Shown here one piece after another: positions 1 through 9,550 of a stretch of 64,000 nt of DNA. Positions within the stretch are counted from its first letter, which is position 1. Every line of letters begins with the position of its first letter. The translations under genes and the position numbers were made by a program. The notes under the pieces were generated by a model that saw nothing but the letters and a program-made list of their open reading frames with translations, ran no database searches and was not told the DNA's origin. The stretch spans positions 40,081-104,080 of the forward strand of contig JAGWXT010000006.1 of NCBI GenBank assembly GCA_018969715.1, written 5' to 3'. The stretch comes from Actinomycetales bacterium (GTDB lineage: Bacteria > Actinomycetota > Actinomycetes > S36-B12 > UBA5976).

Positions 1-784
1 TCGCGTTGCCGAGATCCTCCTCACCGGTGATCACGTTGCCCTGCAGCAGGAATCGGATCTGCAGCGGCACCAGCTGCGCACTGGGATTGAGGACGTACAC
101 CGTGGCGTAGGCCGCGAATGCGTTCACGAACAGCAGCAGCATGCCGCCGAGGGCCGCAGGTGCCACGATCGGAATGCCGACCCGCCACCAGAAGGTGAAG
201 GGCCCGGCCCCAAGGATCGCCGCGGCCTCCTGCCAGGATCGGCGCACGCCCTGCAAGGCGGGCACCATCACCAGGAACATGAGGGGAATCTGGAAGTACA
301 GGTAGACCACGACCAGCCCCCAGAAGCCGGTCACCGTGACCCCCAGCCCGGCGAGGTCGATGCCCCCGGTGGCGAACAGTCGGGTCAGCACGCCCTGGGC
401 GCCGAGGGTGGCGATGAAGGCGAATCCCAGCGGCACCCCGCCCAGTTGTGAGGCGACGGCAGACCACGAATCGACCGCTGAGCGAAGCCATGCCGGGCGC
501 TGGAGGTCGCGGACTGTCGCGGCCAGGGCGATCCCGATCAGGCCGCCGATCAGTGCGGAGGTTGCGGAGAGGACGGTGGAGTTCCAGAACCCACGTCCAT
601 AGGAGCCAGACAGGGCCGACTGCACCGCTGACAGACCGAACTGGCCGTCCGGGGTGAGCGCCTTTGTCACCACCACGATGGTGGGGAAGAGGAGGAACAG
701 CCCGATGAAGGCGAGGAAGGGCAGGGTCAGTGCAGCCGCCAGCCGGCCATCGGGGCCCCGTAGCACTTGCCATGTTGTGCGCAT
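1..784 (-). CDS. ABC transporter permease (partial, runs off the left edge)
   Basis: Reverse-strand reading frame from ATG at complement 784 (MRTTWQVLRGPDGRLAAALTLPFLAFIGLFLLFPTIVVV...) is open to position 1; hydrophobic segments and an EAA-like loop (SWQEAAAILGAGPFTFWWRVGIP). The listed ORF 21..848 is a different, R/P-rich frame. Confidence 0.85.
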   Translation of the reverse strand, partial: MRTTWQVLRGPDGRLAAALTLPFLAFIGLFLLFPTIVVVTKALTPDGQFGLSAVQSALSGSYGRGFWNSTVLSATSALIGGLIGIALAATVRDLQRPAWLRSAVDSWSAVASQLGGVPLGFAFIATLGAQGVLTRLFATGGIDLAGLGVTVTGFWGLVVVYLYFQIPLMFLVMVPALQGVRRSWQEAAAILGAGPFTFWWRVGIPIVAPAALGGMLLLFVNAFAAYATVYVLNPSAQLVPLQIRFLLQGNVITGEEDLGNA

Positions 785-805
785 CGTTCTCCTCATCGAC
801 CATGC

Positions 806-846
806 GCTGGGGGTGGGCCACCTGTGACAGGTGGCCCACCCCCAGC
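806..846 (-). terminator. Strong GC-rich stem-loop between substrate-binding protein gene and permease gene (attenuator / mRNA 3' end stabiliser)
   Basis: Perfect 19-bp inverted repeat GCTGGGGGTGGGCCACCTG-TGA-CAGGTGGCCCACCCCCAGC; no U-tract; ends about 21 nt before the permease ATG. Confidence 0.7.
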
Positions 847-863
847 AAGTCCCGGTTGACCGA

Positions 864-2036
864 TCAGAGATCGGCGACCATCGGACCCCAGTTCTGGGTC
901 AGCTGGTCCTTCATCACCGCGATCTGCTCCTGGGTCGGGAACTGGATCTGAGCGATCTGGTCCGCCGGCGGGAGGTTGGCCTTCGCTGCCTCCGGGATCA
1001 GACCGGCCGCGTCGAGGGCTGCGTAGCGAGCGGGGATCGCCCCACCTTCGAGGTAACCGAGGGCACCGTCATTGCCGGTGATGTGCTCCAGCCACAGGCG
1101 GGCGGCACACGGGTGGACTGGGTCGGAGACCACGCTCTGCGCGTAGAAGCCGCCGTAGAGCCCGTCACTGGGGACGACGACGTCCATGGTGAATCCGACC
1201 TTCTCCAGCTCAGGCAGCAGGCCGGGGAAGTTGTAGGTCCAGTCCAGGGCGATCGGCACGTCGCCCGACAGCAGGGCGGCCGGCGTCACGTCGATCGTCT
1301 GCAGGTTCCCAGACTCCTTCAGGCCGGCGAAGTACTCGATGCCCGGCATGATGTCGTCGAAGGAGCCACCGTTGGCCAAGGACGCCGCCACCACGGCCGC
1401 GAATGCCGCGCCCGCCTCTCGCGGGTCACCGTTGAGCGTTACCTGACCCTTGTACTCGGGCTTGGTCAGGTCAGCGAAGGAACGGGGGACATTGGGGACG
1501 AGCGTGGAGTTCGTTGCGATCGCCATGATGCCGTAGTACGAGCCGACCCAGTTGCCGTTCGGGTCCTTCAGCGCATCGGGGATCTCGTCCCAGTTCGTGG
1601 TGATGTAAGGCTCAACGAGACCCTCGCTGATGGCCTGCTCGGTGAAGGAGGGGCCAATGTCGAGCGCATCGGGCATGTCCGGCTGGCCGCGCAGTGTCTG
1701 CACCGCGGTCAGTTCATCGGCCGAGGAGGCGTCGGGGTTCGCAACTGGCGCCTCGATGCCGTAGGTCGAGCGGAAGGCCTCAAGGATGCCCTTGTAGTTC
1801 GCCCAGGTGTCGGGCAGTGCGATGAGGTTGACCTTGCCCTCGGCCTGTGCGGCGGCCGCGATCTCTTCCACCGTCGTGCCGCATTCGGCGCCAGCGGTGG
1901 CCTCGGCAGTGGCCTCGGCGGTGGCCTCGGCAGTCGGTGACATCTCGGTCTCGGTGGTGGTGTCGGTCGTGCCACCGCATGCCGCGAGGAGCGCGACGGC
2001 GGCGGATGCTGCAACGATGCTCAGTGCCCTACGCAC
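864..2036 (-). CDS. Extracellular solute-binding lipoprotein of ABC transporter (iron / 2-aminoethylphosphonate / polyamine type)
   Basis: GTG start VRRALSIVAASAAVALLAACGGT (lipobox LLAAC) preceded by AGGAAAGG; typical periplasmic SBP sequence. ORF track start is further upstream. Confidence 0.85.
   Translation of the reverse strand: MRRALSIVAASAAVALLAACGGTTDTTTETEMSPTAEATAEATAEATAGAECGTTVEEIAAAAQAEGKVNLIALPDTWANYKGILEAFRSTYGIEAPVANPDASSADELTAVQTLRGQPDMPDALDIGPSFTEQAISEGLVEPYITTNWDEIPDALKDPNGNWVGSYYGIMAIATNSTLVPNVPRSFADLTKPEYKGQVTLNGDPREAGAAFAAVVAASLANGGSFDDIMPGIEYFAGLKESGNLQTIDVTPAALLSGDVPIALDWTYNFPGLLPELEKVGFTMDVVVPSDGLYGGFYAQSVVSDPVHPCAARLWLEHITGNDGALGYLEGGAIPARYAALDAAGLIPEAAKANLPPADQIAQIQFPTQEQIAVMKDQLTQNWGPMVADL
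1897..1932. repeat. 12-bp x3 tandem repeat (GTGGCCTCGGCR) encoding (AEAT)n linker after the lipobox
   Basis: GTGGCCTCGGCA-GTGGCCTCGGCG-GTGGCCTCGGCA read directly. Confidence 0.9.
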
Positions 2037-2243
2037 GTTGAGAATCCTTTCCTTGTCTGATGGGACGTGCTCGAACGCATGCTGCACAGCGGACTGACCT
2101 GTATCCGAGGGCGCAACACCTTGTCTGCGGCAGCGCGCCCCCACTGGGCATGTTGTCGACCGCGCAAGGACGCATGCTGTCCCCGATGGGGCAGCAAGGT
2201 GAACACATGGTCACGAATGTGCGGGTGGTCGGAACCTCGACGG

Positions 2244-2603
2244 TCAGTCGTCCACGGTGAAGATGCGCAGCAATTCACCCACCGGTTGCATGGCCTCCGA
2301 TGGGTGACGGAAGGCGAGCGCCGGGTTCACCCGGTAGGCGTTGCGCCGCCCCACCCGATCCCGGGTGAGGTAGCCGGCGGCCTCAAGGTCGAGCAGGATC
2401 CCCTGCACGGACCGCTCGGTGATGCCCACGTTGATGGCAATCTCGCGCACAAGTGCCCGGGGGTTGCGGTGGACGCAAATGAGCACGTGCCCATGGTTGG
2501 TGAGGAAGGTCCACTCGCGACTGTCCGGCTGCGCGTCGCCACCGGTCATGCGCTCCTCCGCCGCTCGTGCCCCCAACCGGGAACGTGTGGCGGACATCGC
2601 CAC
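2244..2603 (-). CDS. Winged-helix transcriptional regulator (MarR/ArsR-like)
   Basis: 119 aa; wHTH pattern NPRALVREIAINVGITERSVQGILLDLEAAGYLTRDRVGRRNAYRV. Confidence 0.75.
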   Translation of the reverse strand: MAMSATRSRLGARAAEERMTGGDAQPDSREWTFLTNHGHVLICVHRNPRALVREIAINVGITERSVQGILLDLEAAGYLTRDRVGRRNAYRVNPALAFRHPSEAMQPVGELLRIFTVDD

Positions 2604-2633
2604 TGTGGGCGCAGGGTACTCCCGTCCCGGTTG

Positions 2634-4094
2634 TCAGTTCTCGCCCTGGGCGCGGGTGAACCCCGCTGCGCCGTCGATCTCCTCCAGCTTCTCGACGTGC
2701 ATCCAGCGGTAGATCCGGCCAATGCGCGCCAGCAGGTCGAGGACCGACTCCCCGTGCCAGACGGTGGTGTCGACAATGCGGAACCGGCAGCGGAAATGGT
2801 CGATGCAGTCAGTCGACCCCCCAGTGCCCGGCCAGACGACCGTGCCCCGACTGGAGACCATCGCCAACTGGTACGGGGTTCCGGTGACCGCATCGGTGAG
2901 GCGCTCGGCTATGCGAGCCGGGTCATCGGTGGCCTCGATGAAGACGTCTACCCCGATCTTCGTTCGCGAGCCGGGATCACTGCGGACGTCGGTGCGGGTG
3001 ATGTGCGGCAGCAGCAGTGGTCGGCGTGGGCGGCGTGGCAGTGTGCCGGCCAGTCCGATGCGGGCCTCGATGGCATCGGTGAAGGCGCGGGTTCCGATCG
3101 GGTCGCCAACCCGGACGTCACGGGTGTGCAGGCCGTCCTCGAGCGTGCGCAGCACGGCCTGCTCGAGCCGGTCCGCGGCCTCGAACTGCCCCAAGTGCCG
3201 GCACATCATGACCGCTGAGAGGATGACAGCGGTCGGATTCGCGACATCCTGCCCGGCATACTTCGGCGCCGACCCGTGCACGGCTTCGAAGATCGCCACC
3301 TCGGTGCCCAGATTGGCCGATGGCGCGAAGCCGAGCCCCCCGACCAGGGCACTGGTCAGATCGCTGAGGATGTCGCCGTTCATGTTCGTGGTGACGATGA
3401 CCTCGAACTGCTCGGGGGCTTTGACCAGTTGGTGGGCGGCATTGTCGACGATGACATGCCACGTCTCCAAGTCGGGGTAGTCCACGGCGGCGGCGGCGAA
3501 CTCGCGGGCGAGCATTCCCTCGGTGAGCTTCATGATGTTGGCCTTCGTGGCTACCGCCACCTTCGTGCGACCCTCGGACCGGGCGAACTCGAGGGCCGTT
3601 CGCGAGATGCGCTGACAGCCCAATCGCGAGATCAGCTTCAGGCACTGAGCGACATCAGGGGTCTGCATGTGCTCGATTCCCGCGTACAGGTCCTCGACGT
3701 TCTCGCGCACGATGACCAGGTCGATGCCCCGACCGCTGTAGGGGGTGGGAACCCCGGGTAGTTCACGGGCCGGCCGGATGTTGGCGAAGGTCTCGAACAA
3801 CTTGCGCAGGGTGACATTGGCGCTCTTCTCCCCGAACCCGACCGGCGTCTCGAGGGGGCCCTTCAGGACGGTGCGCGTGCGCGTGATCGACTCGATGGTC
3901 TCACCCGGTACGCCGCTGGGCACACCAGCCCGGAAGACCTCGGCACCGGCCTCGGCGGGCTCCCACGTGATCTGGGCACCGGCAGCCTCGACGAGGCGGA
4001 CGGCGGAGGCAACGACTTCCGGGCCGATGCCGTCACCGTCGATGACGGTCACGGACGGACGCTCGGCGGAGGGGACGCAGGGTGAGATCGACAT
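2634..4094 (-). CDS. icd: Isocitrate dehydrogenase, long form with extra C-terminal domain (Thermus/Rickettsia-like)
   Basis: VTVIDGDGIGPEV, ETPVGFGEKSANVTLRK, NVEDLYAGIE, VTTNMNGDILSDLTSALVGGLGFAPSANLG, about 486 aa from MSISPC start. Confidence 0.85.
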   Translation of the reverse strand: MSISPCVPSAERPSVTVIDGDGIGPEVVASAVRLVEAAGAQITWEPAEAGAEVFRAGVPSGVPGETIESITRTRTVLKGPLETPVGFGEKSANVTLRKLFETFANIRPARELPGVPTPYSGRGIDLVIVRENVEDLYAGIEHMQTPDVAQCLKLISRLGCQRISRTALEFARSEGRTKVAVATKANIMKLTEGMLAREFAAAAVDYPDLETWHVIVDNAAHQLVKAPEQFEVIVTTNMNGDILSDLTSALVGGLGFAPSANLGTEVAIFEAVHGSAPKYAGQDVANPTAVILSAVMMCRHLGQFEAADRLEQAVLRTLEDGLHTRDVRVGDPIGTRAFTDAIEARIGLAGTLPRRPRRPLLLPHITRTDVRSDPGSRTKIGVDVFIEATDDPARIAERLTDAVTGTPYQLAMVSSRGTVVWPGTGGSTDCIDHFRCRFRIVDTTVWHGESVLDLLARIGRIYRWMHVEKLEEIDGAAGFTRAQGEN

Positions 4095-4132
4095 AAGAAG
4101 CACAATACCGGAAAAATAGATCACATAACAGG

Positions 4133-4149
4133 CGGGGGTCACACCCCCG
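4133..4149. promoter_or_regulatory. Palindrome CGGGGGT-CAC-ACCCCCG in divergent icd/metY intergenic region (candidate operator)
   Basis: Perfect 7-bp arms located between expected -35 and the -10 (TAGGCT, 4154-4159) of metY. Confidence 0.5.
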
Positions 4150-4153
4150 TCAC

Positions 4154-4159
4154 TAGGCT
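4154..4159 (+). promoter_or_regulatory. -10 element TAGGCT, 6 nt before metY ATG (leaderless promoter)
   Basis: TAGGCT-GCCCCC-ATG; no Shine-Dalgarno possible. Confidence 0.6.
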
Positions 4160-4165
4160 GCCCCC

Positions 4166-5461
4166 ATGGCCGAGCGGGCGTGGGGACTGCGCACCCGTGC
4201 TCTGCACGCGGGTGGCCAGCCGGACCCGGTCGTCGGCTCACGCGCGGTGCCGATCCACCAGTCGACGGCATTTGTCTTCGAGGACACCGCCGATGCCGGG
4301 GCGCTGTTCGCACTGCAGAAGTACGGTCACATCTACACGCGAATCTCCAATCCGACCGTCGCCGCATTCGAGGAGCGAATGGCGAGCCTCGAGGGAGGTA
4401 TCGGAGCGGTCGCCACGAGCAGCGGCATGGCGGCGCAGTTCCTTGCCTTCACCGCGCTGGCCGGAGCCGGCGACCATGTGGTTGCGGCGGCCGCCCTCTA
4501 CGGGGGCACCGTGACGCAGCTTGATGTCACACTGCGCCGCTTCGGGGTCGAGACGACCTTCCTCGACAGCGATGATCCGCACGACTTCGCCGCCGCGATC
4601 ACCGAACGCACGAAGGTCGTCTTCGCCGAGGCGGTCGCCAATCCATCCAGCCGCGTTGCGGACATCGCCGCTCTCGCCGACATCGCACACGCCGCCGGTG
4701 TGCCCCTGATGATCGATGCGACAACCGCTACGCCGGTGCTGTGCCGGCCGATCGAGCACGGCGCCGATATCGTCGTGCACTCCGCGACGAAGTTCCTTGG
4801 CGGACATGGCACGACCCTCGGTGGGGTGATCGTCGAATCGGGCACCTTCAATTGGGGCAATGGTCGTTTCCCCCTCATGACTGAGCCGGTGGCCTCGTAT
4901 GGGGGGCTGTCCTGGTGGGGGAACTTCGGGGAGTACGGGTTCCTCACTCGCATCCGCGCGGAGCAGTTGCGCGATATCGGTGCCTCGTTGAGCGCGATGT
5001 CGGCGTTCCTGCTGCTGCAGGGGGTGGAGACCCTGCCGCAGCGCATGGCTGAGCACGTCGCCAATGCCCGGGCGGTTGCGCAGTGGCTGGACGAGGACCC
5101 ACGAGTCGCATGGGTCCACTACTCGGGGCTTCCCGATCACCCCCACCACCAGCGAGCCGCGCGCTACCTTCCAGCGGGTCCCGGCGCCGTCTTCTCCTTC
5201 GGCATCGTGGGCGGTCGCGCGGCGGGGGAGGTGTTCATCGACTCGGTGAACCTCCTCAGTCACCTCGCGAACATCGGAGATGTGCGCAGCCTCGTCATCC
5301 ACCCGGCCAGCACCACGCACCGGCAGCTCAGTGAGGAGCAGCTCGTCGCGGCGGGGGTGCCGGCCGACCTCGTGCGACTCAGTATCGGGCTGGAGGACCT
5401 TGTGGACATCCTGGACGACATCGACCAGGCGCTCACCGCAGCCACGGGGCGGGAACGGTGA
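4166..5461 (+). CDS. metY: O-acetylhomoserine aminocarboxypropyltransferase / PLP-dependent sulfhydrylase
   Basis: LRTRALHAGGQPDPVVGSRAVPIHQSTAFVFED..., RISNPT, PLP lysine region VHSATKFLGGHGTTLGG. Confidence 0.9.
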   Translation: MAERAWGLRTRALHAGGQPDPVVGSRAVPIHQSTAFVFEDTADAGALFALQKYGHIYTRISNPTVAAFEERMASLEGGIGAVATSSGMAAQFLAFTALAGAGDHVVAAAALYGGTVTQLDVTLRRFGVETTFLDSDDPHDFAAAITERTKVVFAEAVANPSSRVADIAALADIAHAAGVPLMIDATTATPVLCRPIEHGADIVVHSATKFLGGHGTTLGGVIVESGTFNWGNGRFPLMTEPVASYGGLSWWGNFGEYGFLTRIRAEQLRDIGASLSAMSAFLLLQGVETLPQRMAEHVANARAVAQWLDEDPRVAWVHYSGLPDHPHHQRAARYLPAGPGAVFSFGIVGGRAAGEVFIDSVNLLSHLANIGDVRSLVIHPASTTHRQLSEEQLVAAGVPADLVRLSIGLEDLVDILDDIDQALTAATGRER

Positions 5462-5508
5462 GCGCCGGGGCGGGAACGGTGAGCGCCGGGGCGGGAACGG
5501 TGAGCGCC
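5446..5508. repeat. 21-bp x3 perfect tandem repeat across metY stop / next-gene start
   Basis: GGGGCGGGAACGGTGAGCGCC three times in a row; metY TGA is at 5459-5461. Confidence 0.95.
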
Positions 5509-6015
5509 GGGGTTCCGGCGCCGGCCGGGGTCGAGTGGCACAACCCGACAGCGCGGGAACGGCGCGCGATTCTCGATCGGGCCCGAACCATCGCCATGGT
5601 CGGCGCCAGCCCCAATCCCGCGCGGGCGAGTTTCTTCGTCGCAACCTACCTGCTGTCAGCCACGCACTATGAGGTGACGTTCGTCAACCCGCACGCCACG
5701 CAGATCCTCGGGCGGCCGGTGGTGCCGACCCTCGCCGATCTCCCTGCGCCGCCGGACATCGTGGATGTCTTCCGTCGCCCAACGGATCTGCCGGAGGTGC
5801 TCAACGAGTCGATCGCGGTGGGGGCACGAGTGCTGTGGCTGCAGTTGGGGCTGCGGGATGAGTCGATCGCCCGCCGTGGCCATGCGGCAGGGCTGACGGT
5901 CGTCATCGACCGGTGCCTGAAGATCGAGCACGCTCGATTCCACGGGGGGCTGCACACCGCCGGCTTCGACACCGGGGTCGTGTCCAGCCGACGCCCCAGC
6001 GATCGGCGAGGATGA
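5458..6015 (+). CDS. CoA-binding domain protein (YccU-like)
   Basis: ERRAILDRARTIAMVGASPNPARASFFVATYLLSATHYEVTFVNPHATQILGRPVVPTLADLP; start could be GTG at 5458, 5479 or 5500. Confidence 0.8.
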   Translation: MSAGAGTVSAGAGTVSAGVPAPAGVEWHNPTARERRAILDRARTIAMVGASPNPARASFFVATYLLSATHYEVTFVNPHATQILGRPVVPTLADLPAPPDIVDVFRRPTDLPEVLNESIAVGARVLWLQLGLRDESIARRGHAAGLTVVIDRCLKIEHARFHGGLHTAGFDTGVVSSRRPSDRRG

Positions 6016-6019
6016 GGTC

Positions 6020-6466
6020 ATGCCACCCGCAGCCCATGTCAGCCAGTCCACGCCCTTCCGCTGGTCGGGGATCGACGAGCTGGTCTACAAGGACGGGGGC
6101 ACGACCTTTCGGGATGTCACCCGCCGGGTGCTGTTCGGCGAGGAGCATGGCAACGGGGTGGAGGTCCGCTACTTCGAGATCGCAGCCGGGGGACACACGA
6201 CGCTGGAACGACATGGGCACACGCACAGCGTGATGCCGCTGACCGGGGCGGGCCGCTGTCTGGTGGGGGAGACGGTCTACCGCCTGGCGCTGCATGACCT
6301 TGTCTATGTGCCCGAGTGGACCTGGCATCAGTTTCGGGCCGATGAGGATGCACCGCTGGGTATCCTCTGCGTGGTCAGGGTCGACCGGGACCGGCCCACC
6401 TTGCCCACGCAGTCCGACCTGGCGGCGCTGCGCCGGTCGCCGGCTGCTGAGTTCATCCGAGTGTGA
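6020..6466 (+). CDS. Cupin-domain protein
   Basis: EIAAGGHTTLERHGHTHSVMPLTGAGRCLVG...VYVPEWTWHQFRAD. Confidence 0.8.
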   Translation: MPPAAHVSQSTPFRWSGIDELVYKDGGTTFRDVTRRVLFGEEHGNGVEVRYFEIAAGGHTTLERHGHTHSVMPLTGAGRCLVGETVYRLALHDLVYVPEWTWHQFRADEDAPLGILCVVRVDRDRPTLPTQSDLAALRRSPAAEFIRV

Positions 6467-6548
6467 TGACCGCCGGCTCGACTCACGGCCGGCGGAAGGT
6501 CTCACCCGCAAGGGTTGGCAGAGATGAGGAGAGACGAGGGAGGTCGCC

Positions 6549-7502
6549 ATGGAGGTCGCCGAGGGCATTCACCGTGTTGAGGCACCGTTGGCGGATCGGT
6601 ACGTTGCGATGTACTTGGTCGTCGGTCATGACAGCGTCATGGTCGTCGACACCGGCCTGGATGAGTCAGTGCGCGTCCATCTGCGCGATTACTGTGCCGC
6701 CGCCCGGATCGACCCGGCGCGCATTCGCTATGCGCTCAACACCCATGCCGACTTCGACCATGTCGGCGGCAATGGGGCGCTGCGGGAGTTCGCCCCGGGA
6801 GTGCTGTTCGCGTGCGGGGAGCGCGACCGTGCGATGATCGAGGACGTTGAGACGCTCATCGACCAGCGCTATGGCGAGTTCCGGCATCACCATGGCTTCG
6901 ATGAGACGGCTGAGACGCAGGGGTTCATCCGCGAGGTCTGCCGACTGCTGCCGATCGACATCGGCCTCACCGGCGGGGAGACGTTCGACCTCGGCGGTCG
7001 GCGCGTGGAGATCCTGCACACCCCCGGCCACAGCAGGGGACACCTGACGGTCTACGACCCGCTCACCGACAGTGCGATCATCGCCGATGCTCTGCTCACC
7101 ACCAGTGTGCTGACAGCATCCGGGCAGCCGGCATTCCCGCCGACCTATCGGTATGTCGACTCCTATCGGGCGACGGCGCGGATGCTGCTGGCACTGAATG
7201 CGCGCACCCTGTTGACCTCCCACTACCCGGTTGCAGTCGGACCGGCGGCGGTGGAGTTCTGTGAGATCTCACTGGCGTACTGCGACACCGTCGAGCGAGT
7301 CGTTCTCGACGTGCTCGCCGACACTGATCAGCCACTCAGCTTGCTGGCGATCTGCCGCGCGGGCGCCGGACGACTGGGCCCCTGGCCGGCTGGTCCCGCC
7401 GACTACCTCGTCTACCCCGTGCTCGGCCACCTGGAGGACCTGACCCGGCGCGGAATCGTGCACGAGGTGCCCGGTCCTCCAACGACCTGGCAGCGCACCT
7501 GA
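6549..7502 (+). CDS. MBL-fold metallo-hydrolase
   Basis: NTHADFDHVGGNGALREF, TPGHSRGHLTVYDPLTDSAIIADALL. Confidence 0.85.
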   Translation: MEVAEGIHRVEAPLADRYVAMYLVVGHDSVMVVDTGLDESVRVHLRDYCAAARIDPARIRYALNTHADFDHVGGNGALREFAPGVLFACGERDRAMIEDVETLIDQRYGEFRHHHGFDETAETQGFIREVCRLLPIDIGLTGGETFDLGGRRVEILHTPGHSRGHLTVYDPLTDSAIIADALLTTSVLTASGQPAFPPTYRYVDSYRATARMLLALNARTLLTSHYPVAVGPAAVEFCEISLAYCDTVERVVLDVLADTDQPLSLLAICRAGAGRLGPWPAGPADYLVYPVLGHLEDLTRRGIVHEVPGPPTTWQRT

Positions 7503-7517
7503 GTCGATGCCGAGATG

Positions 7518-8684
7518 TCAGCGCGCATAGGCGCTGACATCCTGCCGGCGCTCCCACCCCTCCCGATAGAGGGCCAGACGCCCCCCGGTGCGGGGGTGGG
7601 CCGCGACGACCTCGTCCACGAGGCTGAGCCCGAGGCCGGGTGCGGTGGGCTTGGCGAAGGTGCCAGCGGGGCTCACCCGTGGCGGATTGTCGACGATGTC
7701 GTGCACCCACACGTCGGCGAAGTCATTGAAGTGCTCGAGGACGAGCACATTGGGTGCGGCGATGCAGCAGTGGAGTGCCGCCGCGGTGCCAATGGGTCCG
7801 CAGACATTGTGCGGGGCCAGCAGCACGTTGTACGCATTCGTCCAGCCGACCAGACGCATGAAGCCGGTGATCCCGCCATGGTGGGTGACATCCACCTGGA
7901 CGATGTCGACGAGGTTCTGCTCAAGGAAGCCGCGCAGCTCACCGGCATGGTGGATGCGCTCACCGAGGGCGATCGGGAATGGAGTGCTGGCACGGACCTG
8001 TCGCAGCCCCCCGATATCGAGCGGCAGTGTCGGCTCCTCCAACCAGCCGGGGCGGATTCCCGCGATGTCGTGGGCGATGACCGCAGCCGTGGCGCCGGTG
8101 AAGCGACCATGCATCTCCACGTAGATCTGCCGATCTGGCCCGATGGCGTCGCGCACGGCCTGCAGGATCTCGGTGCTCAGCCGGTGGCCGGCAGGGGTGA
8201 GGGTGCTCGACGCCGCGCCAAATGGATCGATCTTCACCGCACCGTAGCCGCGCGCGGTCACCTGCTGGGCGAGGTCGGCCACGATCGCGGGATCCCGGTC
8301 GCCCTGGTACCAGCCGTTGGCGTAGGCCGGAACCTCATCCCGGAATGCGCCGCCGAGCAGCCGCCAGATCGGCTGACCGAGTGCCTTGCCCATGATGTCC
8401 CAGCAGGCGATGTCGAAGGCCGCCAGCGCGGATGCGCCCACCTCGCCGGGCAGTCCGTACTCCCCGACCTCGATCTGCCACGCCAGCCGCGCAACATCGA
8501 AGGGATCGGTCCCGATGAGATAGCGGGGGGCGAGTTCATCGATGGCGGCCAGCAGGGTGTCGGTCTTATTGACCATGCGCACCTCGCCAAGCCCGGTGAG
8601 GCCCTCATCGGTATGCACCTCGATGATCGCCAGTTCGCGCCACGGAGTGCCGACGACGACGGTGCGGTAGCCGGTGATGATCAT
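7518..8684 (-). CDS. Mandelate racemase / muconate lactonizing enzyme family sugar-acid dehydratase (galactonate dehydratase-like)
   Basis: 388 aa; ENLASE-superfamily pattern IYVEMHGRFTGATAA...WLEEPTLPLDIGGLRQVRASTPFPIALGERIH; LAPHNVCGPIGTAA. Confidence 0.85.
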   Translation of the reverse strand: MIITGYRTVVVGTPWRELAIIEVHTDEGLTGLGEVRMVNKTDTLLAAIDELAPRYLIGTDPFDVARLAWQIEVGEYGLPGEVGASALAAFDIACWDIMGKALGQPIWRLLGGAFRDEVPAYANGWYQGDRDPAIVADLAQQVTARGYGAVKIDPFGAASSTLTPAGHRLSTEILQAVRDAIGPDRQIYVEMHGRFTGATAAVIAHDIAGIRPGWLEEPTLPLDIGGLRQVRASTPFPIALGERIHHAGELRGFLEQNLVDIVQVDVTHHGGITGFMRLVGWTNAYNVLLAPHNVCGPIGTAAALHCCIAAPNVLVLEHFNDFADVWVHDIVDNPPRVSPAGTFAKPTAPGLGLSLVDEVVAAHPRTGGRLALYREGWERRQDVSAYAR

Positions 8685-9550
8685 GAACGGGCCTCCTCGA
8701 TGGTGAGCGCCGGGTCGGGGTCGGCGGGGGTGACGCCGACGGGGGTGACATCGGTGGCAGGGTCGCTGGTGGGCATGACATCGCTGGCAGGGTGGCCGAC
8801 GGAGGCGGTGAGGGCCGCCCGCAGATCGCGCTCGGAGTGCTGCAATTGACGGTGCATCGCGCGCGCCGCGGCTGCGGGATCGCCGGCGCGGATCGCCTCC
8901 AGTATGCGCAGGTGCGTCAGGTAGGTGTCGCGGGCCGATCCGCCGCGGGACAGGTGCCCGGCAAATGACGTCTGGAAGCTCGTCAGCAGGGACTCTGCAA
9001 GGGCCTCCAGCACATGGGCGAGCATCCGGTTGCCGGTGGCGAGGGCGATCGACTCGTGGAAGGCGAGGTCGGCCTCCTGGTAGAGGGCGTACGCCTGCAG
9101 TCGGCGGGCCTCATCATCGGTGGCCTCGTCGAAGGCGTACGCCGCCTGTGCCATCTGGTCCAGTGCAGCCTCCATCGCGCCGAGGCCGGCCCGGGTGCGC
9201 CGCTGCGCGGCGAGGGTGGCGCTCTGCACCTCCAGAGCGAGGCGGACCTCGATCAGCTCAAGATAGGACGAGGGGTCCTGTCGAATGTACGAGGCGAACA
9301 CACTGGACGTGATGGTGCTCGACGGCTGGGTGACGACCGCGCGGCGTCCCTGACGCAGGTCGACCAGACCGCGTCCGGAGAGGATCTTCAGCGCCTCCCG
9401 GATCGTGAGCCGGCTGACCCCGAACCGTTCCGCCAGCCGGGACTCCGCGGGCAGGGTCGAACCGACGGGGAACTCCGTGAACAGCAGGGACTGCACCGAT
9501 ACAACGACCTCGTCGGTCAGCGAGAGCCCTGCAGGGCGCCCAGCAGGCAT
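8681..9550 (-). CDS. GntR/FadR-family transcriptional regulator
   Basis: TLPAESRLAERFGVSRLTIREALKILSGRGLVDLRQGRRAVV plus FCD-like C-terminal domain; start at MPAGRPAG with TAGCCT-N5-ATG upstream. Confidence 0.85.
   Translation of the reverse strand: MPAGRPAGLSLTDEVVVSVQSLLFTEFPVGSTLPAESRLAERFGVSRLTIREALKILSGRGLVDLRQGRRAVVTQPSSTITSSVFASYIRQDPSSYLELIEVRLALEVQSATLAAQRRTRAGLGAMEAALDQMAQAAYAFDEATDDEARRLQAYALYQEADLAFHESIALATGNRMLAHVLEALAESLLTSFQTSFAGHLSRGGSARDTYLTHLRILEAIRAGDPAAAARAMHRQLQHSERDLRAALTASVGHPASDVMPTSDPATDVTPVGVTPADPDPALTIEEARS

Noticed and set aside
2037-2243. Imperfect GCATGC-containing inverted repeats upstream of the first SBP gene
   Set aside because: Arms are short and imperfect; could be a regulator site but not distinguishable from background by eye.
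4095-4165. SAM or other riboswitch upstream of metY
   Set aside because: The -10 TAGGCT lies 6 nt before the ATG, leaving no leader for a riboswitch.
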